Notes under the pieces: model-generated
The model's database searches: none
The model's input: only the letters and a program-made list of their open reading frames with translations
Told to the model about the DNA's origin: nothing
Assembly (NCBI RefSeq): GCF_023897015.1
Contig: NZ_JAMHFY010000014.1
Span: forward strand, 1 to 64,000
From: Desulfosporosinus nitroreducens
Lineage (GTDB): Bacteria; Bacillota; Desulfitobacteriia; Desulfitobacteriales; Desulfitobacteriaceae
DNA length: 64,000 bases
Direction of reading: 5' to 3'
Made by a program: the position numbers and the translations under genes
Shown here: positions 26,141 through 35,715 of the stretch, one piece after another
Position numbering within the stretch: the first letter of the stretch is position 1
Layout: each line of letters begins with the position of its first letter

Positions 26141-26344
26141 CAGGTATCAATTTACCAAAGACATTTAATCCCCTTCATAAATAGGGTTTGCTAATTTATC
26201 GAAAAGTCTAGATTTCGCAAGGGTTTACGGGTATTGTCTTAATGAAGATATGCATGGAAAAACGGCTTTTGGCATCAAAAACCGTGGGCATGGAGTTAAA
26301 AACGATGTAGCGTAAACCAAAAAGGTTAACGTCAGACTCGGCGA

Positions 26345-26388
26345 GCTTGTCTCCAAAATCGTACGCGCGTACGATTTTGGAGACAAGC
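26345..26388. repeat. Perfect 44-bp palindrome
   Basis: GCTTGTCTCCAAAATCGTAC and its exact complement meet around a central GCGC, with no loop. It sits in a 640-bp gap (26049-26692) with no supported gene. There is no T run, so it is not an ordinary terminator. Flanking minus-strand ORFs read straight through it and are not convincing. Confidence 0.75.
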
Positions 26389-26692
26389 CGAGGAGAAGGC
26401 TCTTACCCTTGTCAGGATTGCCCAAATTTTGATTTGGATTTTGGGGCGGGAAATAGTAAGATTCTCGTTGCATAAGAGGAAGCAAGGGGTTTGGTTAGCA
26501 AACCCTAAATATGGTTGCCATAGACTTTTAGTACCCAAATATCAACCTGTCAAGTAATCTGCAGCGAGTATCTTTGCCATAGATAAAAAGGACTTTCTCT
26601 ACTTTTAGCGAAGTCTTTAAGCGAATACCTAAAATAAACGTTAGTAATGGGGCATGGAGTCAATATAACTGGTACAAGGAAAGGAACAAAAT

Positions 26693-28303
26693 ATGAAAAA
26701 TGCAAAAGGGAACATCATTACAGCAATCCTATGGATAGCACTTATCTTAATCTCGTATTACTTTTTACTAGTACCTATTAACATCCAATCAATAGGCTTT
26801 TGGACCTACTTATCCATAATGCTTCTTTTAGGTTCAGGGTTATTTCTGTTGCCTCAGTTTGCAATAGTAAATAATAAGATCATCTTAAATAAGCAAGTAT
26901 CCACATCATCTTATCTGCTCATTGCGTCAGTGCTGATATTAGTTGTCGCCGGAATAGTTGCAATTTACTCTATGCCACTATTTCATGCCCAACAATACGC
27001 AACTCTAATTGAAAAGCAGGAAGGTAATTTTGCAGAAGATGTTGCAGAAATAGCGTTTGATCAAGTCCCAACAGTTGATAGAGATACGGCTCAAAGACTA
27101 GGGGATAGAAAAATGGGTGAGATTGTTGAATTGGTCTCGCAATTTAGCGTAGCTTCGGATTATACGCAAATCAACTACCAAGGAAAACCAATTAGAGTCT
27201 CTCCCTTGGAATACGCTGGGTTCTTTAAATGGCTCAATAATAAGGAAGCTGGAATTCCAAATATTATTATGGTCGATATGATTAATGGAGAAGTAACTTT
27301 AGAAAAACCAAAACAGAATATCATGTATTCTGAAAGTGAACGGTTTGGCAGTAATCTAAAAAGATTCTTACGATTTAATTATATGACCGATATTTTAGGA
27401 GACTTCAGCTTTGAAGTAGATGAAGAAGGAACGCCTTATTGGATTGTAGCTGTCCATGAAAAGAAAATCGGTCTATTTGGTGGGACTGATGTTAAAAATG
27501 TAATTATGCTGAATGCTTCAACAGGAGAGCATCAAAAAATAAGTATAGAAGATGTTCCTACATGGGTTGATAGAGTCTTTGAGTCCGAACTAGTGTTAGA
27601 ACAAGTTAATTATAATGGAAAATATCAAGGCGGTTTTTTGAATTCGATAGTCGGCCAGCGAGGGGTTCTGGCGACAACAGATGGATACAATTATCTGGCA
27701 ATTAATGATGATGTATATTTGTATACGGGAATAACATCTGTGGTGCGTGATGAATCAAATATCGGTTTTATCTTGGTCAATCTACGGACAAAAGAAACGA
27801 CATTTTACAGTATACCGTCAGCCGAAGAGTATTCCGCTATGGATAGTGCCCAAGGTGCAGTACAAGAGAAAGGTTATATCTCAACTTTCCCTCTGCTTTT
27901 AAATATCAACGGAAAACCAACCTATTTCATTGCATTGAAAGACAACGCAGGGCTTATTAAGATGTATGCTTTAGTAGATGCTGGGGATTATCAAAAAGTA
28001 ATAACAGGTGTCACTGTAGAAGAAACCTACGAAAAGTTTACAGTTGGAGGTGCTGGAACAATAGGAAAAGATGCACAAGTTCCCAAAGAGGAATTTGAAG
28101 TATCAGCTAAGATTACGGATATCCAAAATGTCGTTATCGAAGGGAATACGTATTACTATATTCTGTTAGAAGGACAGGCGGATGTCTTTACAGCGAATAT
28201 CTCCAAATCAGAAAGATTACCCTTCCTGAAAATAGGTGAAACGATCAGCGTTAAATATGTAGAAGACAAAGAAACGGTAAATAGTATTGTGAACCTACAT
28301 TAA
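26693..28303 (+). CDS. Membrane-anchored protein of unknown function
   Basis: 536 aa. Three hydrophobic segments lie in the first ~105 residues (10-30, 35-55, 77-98), followed by a ~430-residue soluble part rich in beta structure. The last ~75 residues (VSAKITDIQNVVIEGNTYYYILLEGQ...ISVKYV) look like a small OB-type beta barrel. I recognise no named family. GGAAAGG precedes ATG 26693, and a terminator follows. The gene stands alone between the palindrome region and the convergent MFS gene. Confidence 0.7.
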   Translation: MKNAKGNIITAILWIALILISYYFLLVPINIQSIGFWTYLSIMLLLGSGLFLLPQFAIVNNKIILNKQVSTSSYLLIASVLILVVAGIVAIYSMPLFHAQQYATLIEKQEGNFAEDVAEIAFDQVPTVDRDTAQRLGDRKMGEIVELVSQFSVASDYTQINYQGKPIRVSPLEYAGFFKWLNNKEAGIPNIIMVDMINGEVTLEKPKQNIMYSESERFGSNLKRFLRFNYMTDILGDFSFEVDEEGTPYWIVAVHEKKIGLFGGTDVKNVIMLNASTGEHQKISIEDVPTWVDRVFESELVLEQVNYNGKYQGGFLNSIVGQRGVLATTDGYNYLAINDDVYLYTGITSVVRDESNIGFILVNLRTKETTFYSIPSAEEYSAMDSAQGAVQEKGYISTFPLLLNINGKPTYFIALKDNAGLIKMYALVDAGDYQKVITGVTVEETYEKFTVGGAGTIGKDAQVPKEEFEVSAKITDIQNVVIEGNTYYYILLEGQADVFTANISKSERLPFLKIGETISVKYVEDKETVNSIVNLH

Positions 28304-28317
28304 AGGAACGCACAAAC

Positions 28318-28373
28318 AAGGGGGCAGGTTCAATATTTTGGATTTGAAACCAAAATAACGAACATGTCCCCTT
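28318..28373. terminator. Terminator between convergent genes
   Basis: AAGGGGGCAGGTTC (28318-28331) pairs with GAACATGTCCCCTT (28360-28373), with an inner TTTTGG/CCAAAA pairing. Confidence 0.65.
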
Positions 28374-28429
28374 ATTTATTTCAAACAATTGCAAGCTGCA
28401 TTGCTTGGAGTCATCTTACCTAGGTCTGG

Positions 28430-29602
28430 CTAAGATGATGGCTTTACAGCTGCATTAGGAGTATGCCTCTTCCTTTTAGCAGATATTAAGCAGCTTATTA
28501 AGGCTATCCCGCTGCAGATAAATGGTAAGGCAAAAAAACCGCATTTTGCAATAACCAAACTGCCTGTCATAGAGCCAAGAGTGATTCCGATATATAATGC
28601 TGTATTGTTTAAGGCAAGTGCCATTCCTCGAGTATCTGGAAATTCTTCTGCTAAACGAGCTTGGTATGAAGTAAAGGAAGCATATCCTGTTAGTGCCCAC
28701 AAGAATAACAAAAAATAGACCAAAGTTCCTGATGAGAAGAAAAGGCCTAATAGGGCAAGTACGCCGATAAGAATGGCTGTACTGAAAATTGATACCATTC
28801 TTGTACCAATTTTATCTGTCACTCTCCCACTGCCCAAACTGCCAATTACAGCCCCTATACCAAAAGCGGTAATTGAAGCTGCAAGTTCACCTGACGAAAA
28901 ATGATTATATAGAACCAATCCTGTCCCAAGAAAGACGTAAAGAGCATACATAGCAATTGCCCAAAAAGCAGTTACACTTACTGCGGAAATAATTCTTAAT
29001 ACACTGCCTTTTGTCGGTGCCTCTACGGAATGTACTTTTTGTATTGATGCCCAGACTCTAAAGTTTAAAATTGACAGTAAAGCAGCAATTATTGCTAAAC
29101 CTATAAAAATAGCACGCCATCCGAGAACTTGTTCTAACATAGTTCCGATAGGTGCACCTGCCCATAATGCCATAAGATGTCCAGATACTACAACGGAAAG
29201 CCATACCCCTCTGTGTTCAGGTAAGGCTGCGTCGCCAATAATTGCATAGACTAAAGGGGTTATAGCTGCTACAGATAAACCAGCAAAAATGCGACTGATT
29301 ATTAACATAGTAAATGAAGGGGAAATGGCTGTTAAAAAGTTCGATAGGCAAAAAGCTAATAAACCGAATACAATAAAAGGGCGGCGACCTTTGCGGTCTG
29401 AAAGCCACCCGAACAGTGGAGCACTAATGGCATACATAAGCGAAAATACGGTAACTATCCACCCTGCAACAGCGGGTGTTATTCCATATTCTTTGGCGAT
29501 AAACGGCAATAATGGGGATATAACGAACAAATCAGTGCCAATAATAAATAAGGTGAGCCATCCGGTAAGAAGATAAATGGTTTCTCTTAAGGTCAGACGC
29601 AA
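28430..29602 (-). CDS. MFS transporter (drug/sugar-efflux type)
   Basis: 390 aa with twelve predicted helices. The MFS motif A between TM2 and TM3 is clear (APLFGWLSDRKGRRPFI). It is similar in layout to AraJ/YdhP-type exporters (TPLVYAIIGDAALPEHRG). The substrate is not predictable. It is a single gene, diverging from the thioredoxin-like gene. Confidence 0.85.
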   Translation of the reverse strand: MRLTLRETIYLLTGWLTLFIIGTDLFVISPLLPFIAKEYGITPAVAGWIVTVFSLMYAISAPLFGWLSDRKGRRPFIVFGLLAFCLSNFLTAISPSFTMLIISRIFAGLSVAAITPLVYAIIGDAALPEHRGVWLSVVVSGHLMALWAGAPIGTMLEQVLGWRAIFIGLAIIAALLSILNFRVWASIQKVHSVEAPTKGSVLRIISAVSVTAFWAIAMYALYVFLGTGLVLYNHFSSGELAASITAFGIGAVIGSLGSGRVTDKIGTRMVSIFSTAILIGVLALLGLFFSSGTLVYFLLFLWALTGYASFTSYQARLAEEFPDTRGMALALNNTALYIGITLGSMTGSLVIAKCGFFALPFICSGIALISCLISAKRKRHTPNAAVKPSS

Positions 29603-29714
29603 TTAAATCACCCATAATCAATATATCGGCTATGAGTTTGTTTATGATTAAGCCGCACAAGATTAAGATATTCCTTAAATTGGGGTAAATCTAAAGCAGG
29701 GAGAGTCAATAGAA

Positions 29715-30065
29715 ATGAGCATGGAATCGGCAGTTATTATTGAGACAAAAGAGCACCTCGAACAGTTGATGGCAGAAGAGAAACAGGTAATTCTATATTT
29801 TAGCTCCGTAGATTGTAATGTTTGCCAGGCCGTTTTCCCGAAACTAATGAGTCTAGCAGAAGGCTATCCGATTAAAGTAATAAAAATATCTGTCGCTGAA
29901 CAAACAGAAATAGCTGGGCAATCCTCAGTATTTACAGTACCGACTATTTTAATATTTTACGAAGGCAGAGAAATTTTGAGAGAAAGCCGATTTATTGATT
30001 TTCTAAAAGTCGAAAGGACATTAAATTTCATAAAATCAGTGCAAACAGGGCAATCTGAAGAGTAG
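29715..30065 (+). CDS. Thioredoxin-like protein with CNVC active site
   Basis: The 116-aa protein has the thioredoxin fold: VILYFSSVDCNVCQAVFPKL carries the active-site motif CxxC as CNVC in place of CGPC, and TVPTILIF carries the cis-proline. The changed dipeptide implies a redox potential different from canonical TrxA. Partners are unknown. ATG 29715 follows GGGAGAG. Confidence 0.82.
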   Translation: MSMESAVIIETKEHLEQLMAEEKQVILYFSSVDCNVCQAVFPKLMSLAEGYPIKVIKISVAEQTEIAGQSSVFTVPTILIFYEGREILRESRFIDFLKVERTLNFIKSVQTGQSEE

Positions 30066-30136
30066 AAACTATGACAAATATTAAAATTTGATTGACATTT
30101 ATTTAAACATTGTTGCATAATTAAACAACTCAATAA

Positions 30137-30357
30137 TTTGATAGAGGCGCGGTTATTAAGAGTAAGTACACTAAGCGATCCAGCGATGAGGTGTGCCGAA
30201 AGGAATAATTGCCGAAGTAAAAGCTGCGGTATAAGGACTTTTACTGGTTATGTATTTAATAGGTACATGACTGTCACCCAAACTTTGGGTGGAGCACTAT
30301 CTCTTAAAGATTGGCTTAGATATTTAAGCAGTTTAGGAGTGCGCTCTTTAAACTGTT
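30137..30357 (+). promoter_or_regulatory. Lysine riboswitch with terminator, controlling lysA
   Basis: The core GATAGAGGCGC (from about 30140), GCCGAAAGG and GCCGAAG turns, and the highly conserved TGACTGTCACC...GGTGGAGCACTATC end (about 30269-30301) match the L-box aptamer, with P1 formed by GATAG/CTATC. The terminator is CAGTTTA/TAAACTG around 30330-30353 plus a T run. Lysine binding should stop transcription before lysA. A 77-codon ORF across the aptamer is not a gene. Confidence 0.93.
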
Positions 30358-30401
30358 TTCTTATTATTTAGAGTATAAATTGAAGTAAGGGGAGAACATT
30401 A

Positions 30402-31664
30402 GTGGCAGAAAAAACATTACCTTTTGACAAGCAACAGCTGGAGACATTGATCGACCGATACGGTTCACCTTTTCATATTTATGATGAAGCGGCTATCCGG
30501 AAAAATGCCCGGAAATTAATTGAGGCATTCAGTTGGGCACCGGAGTTTAAAGAGTACTTTGCGGTCAAAGCAACGCCTAACCCATATATCCTTAAAATCT
30601 TGCGTGAGGAAGGATTCGGAGCGGATTGCAGTTCAATGGCTGAACTAATTTTAGCGGAAAAGGCTCGAATTTTTGATGAAAACATTATGTTCACCTCCAA
30701 TAATACCCCTGTTCAAGAATATAAAAAGGCCAAAGAATTAGGTGCAATTATTAATCTTGATGACATTACTCATATCGATTTTTTGGAAAAAAATATCGGT
30801 ATGCCTGAAATCATATCATTTCGCTATAATCCGGGCCGCTTACGCGATGGAGGGAATGCGATTATCGGCAAACCGGCTGACGCTAAATACGGTTTAACAA
30901 AGTCGCAAATTTTTGAAGCCTATCAAATTGCCCGAGAAAAAGGAGTAGAACGCTTCGGGATTCACACAATGATTATATCTAATGAACTTGATTCTAAGTA
31001 TTTTATAGAGACTGCCACTATGATGTTTAAGCTTATCGGGGAGATAAACGAGAAATTAGGGATCAGAATTGAATTTGTAAATTTGGGCGGAGGTATTGGT
31101 ATTCCTTATCGACCGGATCAAGAACCCGTTAGCCTGGATGCTATAGGCAAAGGGATAAAGAAGGCTTACGACGAATTGATTGTTGCTAAGGGGCTGGACC
31201 CTTTGAAGATCGCCCTGGAGAGCGGACGGATGATCATGGGTCCCTATGGTTATTTAGTAACCAAGGTATTGCACAAGAAAGAAATATATAAAAATTATGT
31301 AGGGTTAGATGCCTGTATGGCTAACTTAATGCGTCCGGGTCTCTATGGGGCTTATCACCACATCACAGTGATGGGCAAAGAGGATTGGCCAGCTGATTAC
31401 ATTTATGATGTAACAGGGGGGTTGTGTGAGAACAACGACAAATTTGCCATAGATAGGGCGTTACCTAGAATGGATATTGGGGATATTGCTGTTATCCATG
31501 ATACTGGAGCACATGGCCATGCTATGGGATTTAACTATAATGGCAAATTGCGCTCGGCAGAATTGCTCCTCAAAATGGACGGCAGTGTGGAAGTTATCCG
31601 GAGAGAGGAGACGATTGAGGACCTTTTTGCTACTTTGGATTTTTCAGGGCTAGAGGATTTTTAA
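30402..31664 (+). CDS. lysA: Diaminopimelate decarboxylase
   Basis: 420 aa, fold-type III PLP enzyme. The PLP lysine is in EYFAVKATPNP, the glycine phosphate loop in NLGGGIGIPY, and the second active-site Cys in GGLCENNDKFA. It converts meso-diaminopimelate to L-lysine, the last step of lysine synthesis. GTG 30402 follows GGGGAG. The lysine riboswitch directly upstream confirms the role. Confidence 0.93.
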   Translation: MAEKTLPFDKQQLETLIDRYGSPFHIYDEAAIRKNARKLIEAFSWAPEFKEYFAVKATPNPYILKILREEGFGADCSSMAELILAEKARIFDENIMFTSNNTPVQEYKKAKELGAIINLDDITHIDFLEKNIGMPEIISFRYNPGRLRDGGNAIIGKPADAKYGLTKSQIFEAYQIAREKGVERFGIHTMIISNELDSKYFIETATMMFKLIGEINEKLGIRIEFVNLGGGIGIPYRPDQEPVSLDAIGKGIKKAYDELIVAKGLDPLKIALESGRMIMGPYGYLVTKVLHKKEIYKNYVGLDACMANLMRPGLYGAYHHITVMGKEDWPADYIYDVTGGLCENNDKFAIDRALPRMDIGDIAVIHDTGAHGHAMGFNYNGKLRSAELLLKMDGSVEVIRREETIEDLFATLDFSGLEDF

Positions 31665-31670
31665 TCCCTG

Positions 31671-31782
31671 TAGATGCGTTTCAACTAAAGGTGAACATCA
31701 AGACTTTAGTGAGGGAGTCAACTTTCACCGAACCAGAGTACGGGGCACTACTCCCCTTATAGAGCTGGGAGTCTTAACGTGG
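31671..31782 (+). repeat. HEARO/omega-RNA-like repeat, copy C (diverged)
   Basis: It keeps the order TTTCAACTAAAGGTGAACATC, AGACTTTAGTG, CACCGAACCAGAGTACGGGG, hairpin CTCCC...GGGAG and GTCTTAACG, with many point changes. It starts only ~7 bp after the lysA stop and precedes the lysA terminator, so it is part of the lysA transcript's 3' region. Confidence 0.55.
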
Positions 31783-31788
31783 AAAAGA

Positions 31789-31826
31789 CAACCACCTGTG
31801 ATCTCATCACGGGTGGCTGTTTTTTA
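31789..31826 (+). terminator. Terminator of lysA
   Basis: ACAACCACCTGTGAT pairs with ATCACGGGTGGCTGT, followed by a T run. Confidence 0.8.
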
Positions 31827-31916
31827 GTTCCAGCGTTTCAGTTAGTCCTGGGAATGTATAGCCAAGGAGAGGTTGCGGAGACTTCCCCAGTGATCCGAAA
31901 CATCTGCAAAGATTAA

Positions 31917-31950
31917 TACCCTCCTGCGCTAATTTTAACGCAGGAGGGTA
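31917..31950 (-). terminator. Hairpin after the MATE gene
   Basis: TACCCTCCTGCG (31917-31928) pairs with 31939-31950. It lies just past the minus-strand MATE stop. Confidence 0.6.
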
Positions 31951-31995
31951 TTTCCACTTAGACGTGGTGCATGAGATCAGGCTTTCAGACAATGC

Positions 31996-33438
31996 CTAGC
32001 TTCGTCCGGTTAGGGGGGATGGTCTATTATCGGTGCCCCCAAAATGGTTTGCGGCAACATGATCCATCTTCTTGTCTTCGCGTGATGCTTGATCATGTCG
32101 CATCTTAGCAATGTGTTTCATTTCTAAATAAATCAGGATAGCGGTTAATAATGTTGCTAATCCATCTGCAATAGGGGCTGTTCTCCAGATGCCGTCGATT
32201 CCCCAGAATTTCGGCAAGAATATTAAGAGAGGGATAAACAGTAAAACCTGTCTGGACAGACTGAGTATAATGGAGGGGATTGCTTTTCCCACTGCTTGAA
32301 AGTAACTGGAACCAATGATTTGAAAACCAATCAAAGGGCACAACGCAAAATATACAAGCATGGCATCAGCCGTCATTTTCGTAAGCGCCACATCGTTGTT
32401 GCTGAACAGTCCCACAATTTGTGTTGGCCATAGATATATAGCTAAAAAGCCAATGATAGAGATCCCGGTGCCTGCGATGGCTGCCTTCTGCAAAGTCTCT
32501 TTTACTCGGGCATATTGCTTCGCTCCATAATTATAACCAATAATGGGTTGAGCTCCCTGACTAACGCCTACGACAGGCATCAATAGTAACAAAGAGACGC
32601 TCATAATGATTCCTACGGCAGACAAAGCTAAATCTCCGCCATAGGCGAACAGGCTTTTGTTGAGAATCAGATTTTGAAGACTGTTAGCAAGCTGCATAGC
32701 AAATGGTGCGAATCCTATGGCAACGATACTGGTTAGTATAGCCATCTGAGGTTTCATATTTCGCAACCTAATTTTTACTATGCTTCGTCCTGAAAAGAAA
32801 TAGCTTAATACCAAGAGAGTAGTAACCATCTGACCTGATATTGTTGCCAAAGCTGATCCTTTAATACCTAAGCCCATTTTAAAGATAAAGATATAGTTTA
32901 GCACCACGTTGATAAATGTGCCCGTTAGTTGTGTAATCATGGCCAATCTGGGATTGCCTTCTGCTCTTATGAAGTTGTTCATGCCCATACCGAGTGAACC
33001 TAAAACGGAACCCAACATGATAATGTGCGTGAAATCTCTGGCATATGGTAAGACTTCCGGACTGGCACCAAATAGAATCAGAATGGGGTCGGAAAAAAGG
33101 AGATAGATGATCGATATAATTAGGGGTAAGATAATTAACATCGTCAAGGCGTTGCCGATGATTTTTTCCGCTTCTTCCTTTTTCTGTTCTCCCAGACGTA
33201 TCGAGATTAACGCTGTAGCCCCAATCCCTATCAGCATCGAAAAGGCCATCATAATAAGCATGATTGGAAAGGCCACTGTTGTCGCCGCAATGGCGAGTGA
33301 TCCAATTCCGCGGCCAACAAATATTCTGTCAATAATATTATAAAGTGCGTTCACCAGCATCCCGACGATTGCTGGAAGGGAAAATTTCCAAAGCAAACTG
33401 CCAACGTTCTGCTTCCCCATAGCTAATTCATTACTCAT
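31996..33438 (-). CDS. MATE-family multidrug efflux transporter
   Basis: 480 aa with twelve helices in two MatE halves (GKQNVGSLLWKFSLPAIVG... and the second GVSQGAQPIIGYNYGAKQY, the family hallmark repeated). The MepA/NorM-type exporters use a sodium or proton gradient to expel cationic drugs. A MarR-type gene 14 nt upstream in the same direction probably represses the pair. The polar C-terminal tail (~35 aa) is dispensable-looking. Confidence 0.9.
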   Translation of the reverse strand: MSNELAMGKQNVGSLLWKFSLPAIVGMLVNALYNIIDRIFVGRGIGSLAIAATTVAFPIMLIMMAFSMLIGIGATALISIRLGEQKKEEAEKIIGNALTMLIILPLIISIIYLLFSDPILILFGASPEVLPYARDFTHIIMLGSVLGSLGMGMNNFIRAEGNPRLAMITQLTGTFINVVLNYIFIFKMGLGIKGSALATISGQMVTTLLVLSYFFSGRSIVKIRLRNMKPQMAILTSIVAIGFAPFAMQLANSLQNLILNKSLFAYGGDLALSAVGIIMSVSLLLLMPVVGVSQGAQPIIGYNYGAKQYARVKETLQKAAIAGTGISIIGFLAIYLWPTQIVGLFSNNDVALTKMTADAMLVYFALCPLIGFQIIGSSYFQAVGKAIPSIILSLSRQVLLFIPLLIFLPKFWGIDGIWRTAPIADGLATLLTAILIYLEMKHIAKMRHDQASREDKKMDHVAANHFGGTDNRPSPLTGRS

Positions 33439-33452
33439 AATTAATCCACCTT

Positions 33453-33911
33453 CTATAATTTGTTCATAAATTTCACGACGTTCTTTAGGTTGTCTGCAAA
33501 TTGTTCTATTTCAGTGGAATCTATATCGTGAAATAGTTCGTCCATACTTTGGATGTGATTTGCAATAATAATCTCCATTTGTGCTTTTCCGGAATCAGTC
33601 AGCAAAACTAAGGACTTTCGACGGTCATTAGCAACATTGCAACGAACAACAAAACCAAACTCTGTCAATTGGTCTATTAATGTGGTTACACTGCCTTTCT
33701 CCATATATAACATCTTAGCAATTTCTGTGGAGGTCAGACTTTTAAACCGATATAACATCATGATGATTTTGGCGTGATTTTTCTTCATTCCAGTTTTACT
33801 TTCATTCTTATTTCTAAAGGAATAAAGAAATTTTTCGTGAAACATATCCATAAAGCTAAATAGTAGATCATGTAATTCCCTAGTTTCAGAATAATTCAAG
33901 CTCTCTACCAC
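33453..33911 (-). CDS. MarR-family transcriptional regulator
   Basis: 152 aa with the MarR winged helix: SLTSTEIAKMLYMEKGSVTTLIDQL (recognition helix) and the wing DRRKSLVLLTDSG. GTG 33911 is taken as the start; TTG a few codons in is possible. It is the first gene of a MarR-MATE pair. A palindrome TTAGAAATCTAA (33920-33931) and two 15-bp direct repeats just upstream are the likely operator. Confidence 0.9.
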   Translation of the reverse strand: MVESLNYSETRELHDLLFSFMDMFHEKFLYSFRNKNESKTGMKKNHAKIIMMLYRFKSLTSTEIAKMLYMEKGSVTTLIDQLTEFGFVVRCNVANDRRKSLVLLTDSGKAQMEIIIANHIQSMDELFHDIDSTEIEQFADNLKNVVKFMNKL

Positions 33912-33919
33912 CTATCTAA

Positions 33920-33959
33920 TTAGAAATCTAACTATAAGAATACTAACTGTAAGAATACT
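33920..33959 (-). promoter_or_regulatory. Operator region of the MarR-MATE unit
   Basis: TTAGAAATCTAA (33920-33931) is a perfect palindrome. AACTATAAGAATACT (33930-33944) and AACTGTAAGAATACT (33945-33959) are tandem 15-bp repeats differing at one base. Their position before the MarR start fits autoregulation. Confidence 0.5.
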
Positions 33960-34156
33960 AACATAGTTTACTCCGTTTATTTACCTTGGTCAAGTATAAA
34001 ATAAAAGTAATTAAGCAAATAAAAACCCACCCGTGCCAAACTAATTAATAGCTGGGGGAAAGTCTTTAGTCAGTTGAAAATTATCTGCAATATAGCAAAT
34101 ATGTTTTTGGTATTCTGCAATTGCTTTATATTCTGAGTCACGGCAGAAAAGACAAA

Positions 34157-34181
34157 GGCCAGGATTGTTTCAATCCTGACC
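34157..34181 (-). terminator. Terminator of the YtrA-type ABC operon
   Basis: GGCCAGGATTG pairs with CAATCCTGACC around a TTT loop, with a T-rich tail on the minus strand. The rest of 33960-34222 is AT-rich and holds nothing clear. Confidence 0.65.
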
Positions 34182-34222
34182 GCACAATAAAATGTAATAT
34201 GCAAAAGGTTGATCTGTGTGCC

Positions 34223-35023
34223 TTATTCCAAATTCAGTCGTTTGCTTAAAATAAAATTAGTCACTGCAAAGTAGGCTGCACATAGAAGTCCGGTGAAAAT
34301 AATTCCCAAAGCCATCGCCCATTGAATTGCATGCTGCATGCCTATGAAATCATTGGAAGAGATATGGATGTTGGCAAAAGAGTCCATTCCAGGGATCAAA
34401 CTGATAAACTGGAAAAGGATCTGGGAAAGAGTACTGAGGACAATAAATGCTCCGAAGGAGGCCAGCATTTTGTGCTTACTGAATAGGTGTCCAAGGGCAA
34501 TTGAGGCGTATAAGATCAAGATGCCTGAAGCTAGGGTTATTAAAACACCAATAATAATCTCAAACGAGAAAAGGTACATCGAAGCGCCTAAAGGTGCAAA
34601 AGCTTCGTCATAAAAACTTGCTAATCCCACAGTGATTTTGGTGATGTCTCCTTTTTCGAGAGTTATAATGAAGATCGAAATCAAGGCGACGATCCCACTG
34701 GTTATCATCCACAGCATAGAAACCAGAAGCTTACTGAAAATATGCTTCCAGGGCTTTACTGGCAGAGTAAGCATCAAATAGCCCTCATCGGAAAGCAGAT
34801 TTTTATAAAAGCGTTGAATCATCATAATAAAGGTCATGACGAACATCCCTACCATAATGATAATATAGATAGCCATGCTGATGCTTGCGGGGGCGTCCCA
34901 TTTCTCCGGACCTATTGAATAGATAAATCGTGTGATTCCGGCAAACGTCAGCAAAGCGAGAAATAGTGGCAGAAATATCCTTCCGGTAGCTTTAATTTCG
35001 TACTTTAAAAGCTTGCTTAACAT
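34223..35023 (-). CDS. ABC transporter membrane subunit (ABC-2 type)
   Basis: 266 aa with six hydrophobic spans (for example 14-34, 48-72, 103-128). The loop LLSDEGYLMLTLPVKPWKHIFSKLL is seen in Firmicute ABC-2 permeases of the YtrC/YhcI kind. It overlaps the ATPase gene by 7 nt. The transported substance is unknown; relatives respond to cell-wall antibiotics. Confidence 0.8.
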   Translation of the reverse strand: MLSKLLKYEIKATGRIFLPLFLALLTFAGITRFIYSIGPEKWDAPASISMAIYIIIMVGMFVMTFIMMIQRFYKNLLSDEGYLMLTLPVKPWKHIFSKLLVSMLWMITSGIVALISIFIITLEKGDITKITVGLASFYDEAFAPLGASMYLFSFEIIIGVLITLASGILILYASIALGHLFSKHKMLASFGAFIVLSTLSQILFQFISLIPGMDSFANIHISSNDFIGMQHAIQWAMALGIIFTGLLCAAYFAVTNFILSKRLNLE

Positions 35024-35715
35024 TTGAACACCTCCCTGAATAAAGCATCGACAGACTTGCCTTTCTCATCTCGGATATCATCTACAGAAGAGGTCAAAAC
35101 CACTTGGCCCTGATTAATAAAAACTACATAATCCAAGATATTCTCTATATCTGAAATCAGGTGGGTCGAGATAATCACCGTTGCATTTTCATTGTAATTG
35201 CGGAGAATAGTTTGAAGAATATAATCCCTGGCAGCTGGGTCCACGCCGCCAATAGGTTCATCTAAAAGATAAAGTTCTGCTTCCCGGCTCATAACAAGAA
35301 TTAACTGCACTTTTTCCTTCGTTCCTTTAGACATAGTTTTCAGCCTGTCATCAGGGTTGATATTGAGAGTTTTAAGCATATCGTAAGCCTTCTCCGGTTT
35401 GAAATCATTATAGAAATCGGAGAACAGCTCAATAATTTGGTGTACGCGCATCCAATCATTCAAATAAGTCTTTTCCGGGAGGTAGGATACGATTTTCTTG
35501 GTCTCGGTACCTGGTTTCTTACCCCCAATAAGAATATTCCCACTGGTGGGTGTCAAGAGTTCGTTGGCAAGTTTAATGATGGTGCTTTTGCCGCTGCCGT
35601 TAGGCCCCAGAAGCCCTACAATTTGCCCGCGCTCTATCTTTAGATTAACGGCAGATACGGCAGTTTTGCTTCCGAATTTTTTGGTAAGGTCGTTACATTC
35701 TAAGATAGTGCTCAT
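35017..35715 (-). CDS. ABC transporter ATPase (YtrB/YhcH type)
   Basis: 232 aa: Walker A GPNGSGKST, Walker B ELYLLDEPIGGVDP, H-loop STHLI. The signature is degenerate (MSKGTKEKVQ in place of LSGGQ), as is common in this subgroup. It overlaps the regulator gene by 4 nt and the permease gene by 7 nt, so the three are one operon. Confidence 0.88.
   Translation of the reverse strand: MSTILECNDLTKKFGSKTAVSAVNLKIERGQIVGLLGPNGSGKSTIIKLANELLTPTSGNILIGGKKPGTETKKIVSYLPEKTYLNDWMRVHQIIELFSDFYNDFKPEKAYDMLKTLNINPDDRLKTMSKGTKEKVQLILVMSREAELYLLDEPIGGVDPAARDYILQTILRNYNENATVIISTHLISDIENILDYVVFINQGQVVLTSSVDDIRDEKGKSVDALFREVFKC

Noticed and set aside
26225-26538. Two minus-strand ORFs around the 44-bp palindrome
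   Set aside because: They overlap each other in different frames, cross the palindrome and show no motif or ribosome site.
30138-30371. 77-codon ORF upstream of lysA
   Set aside because: It is the lysine riboswitch read as protein.
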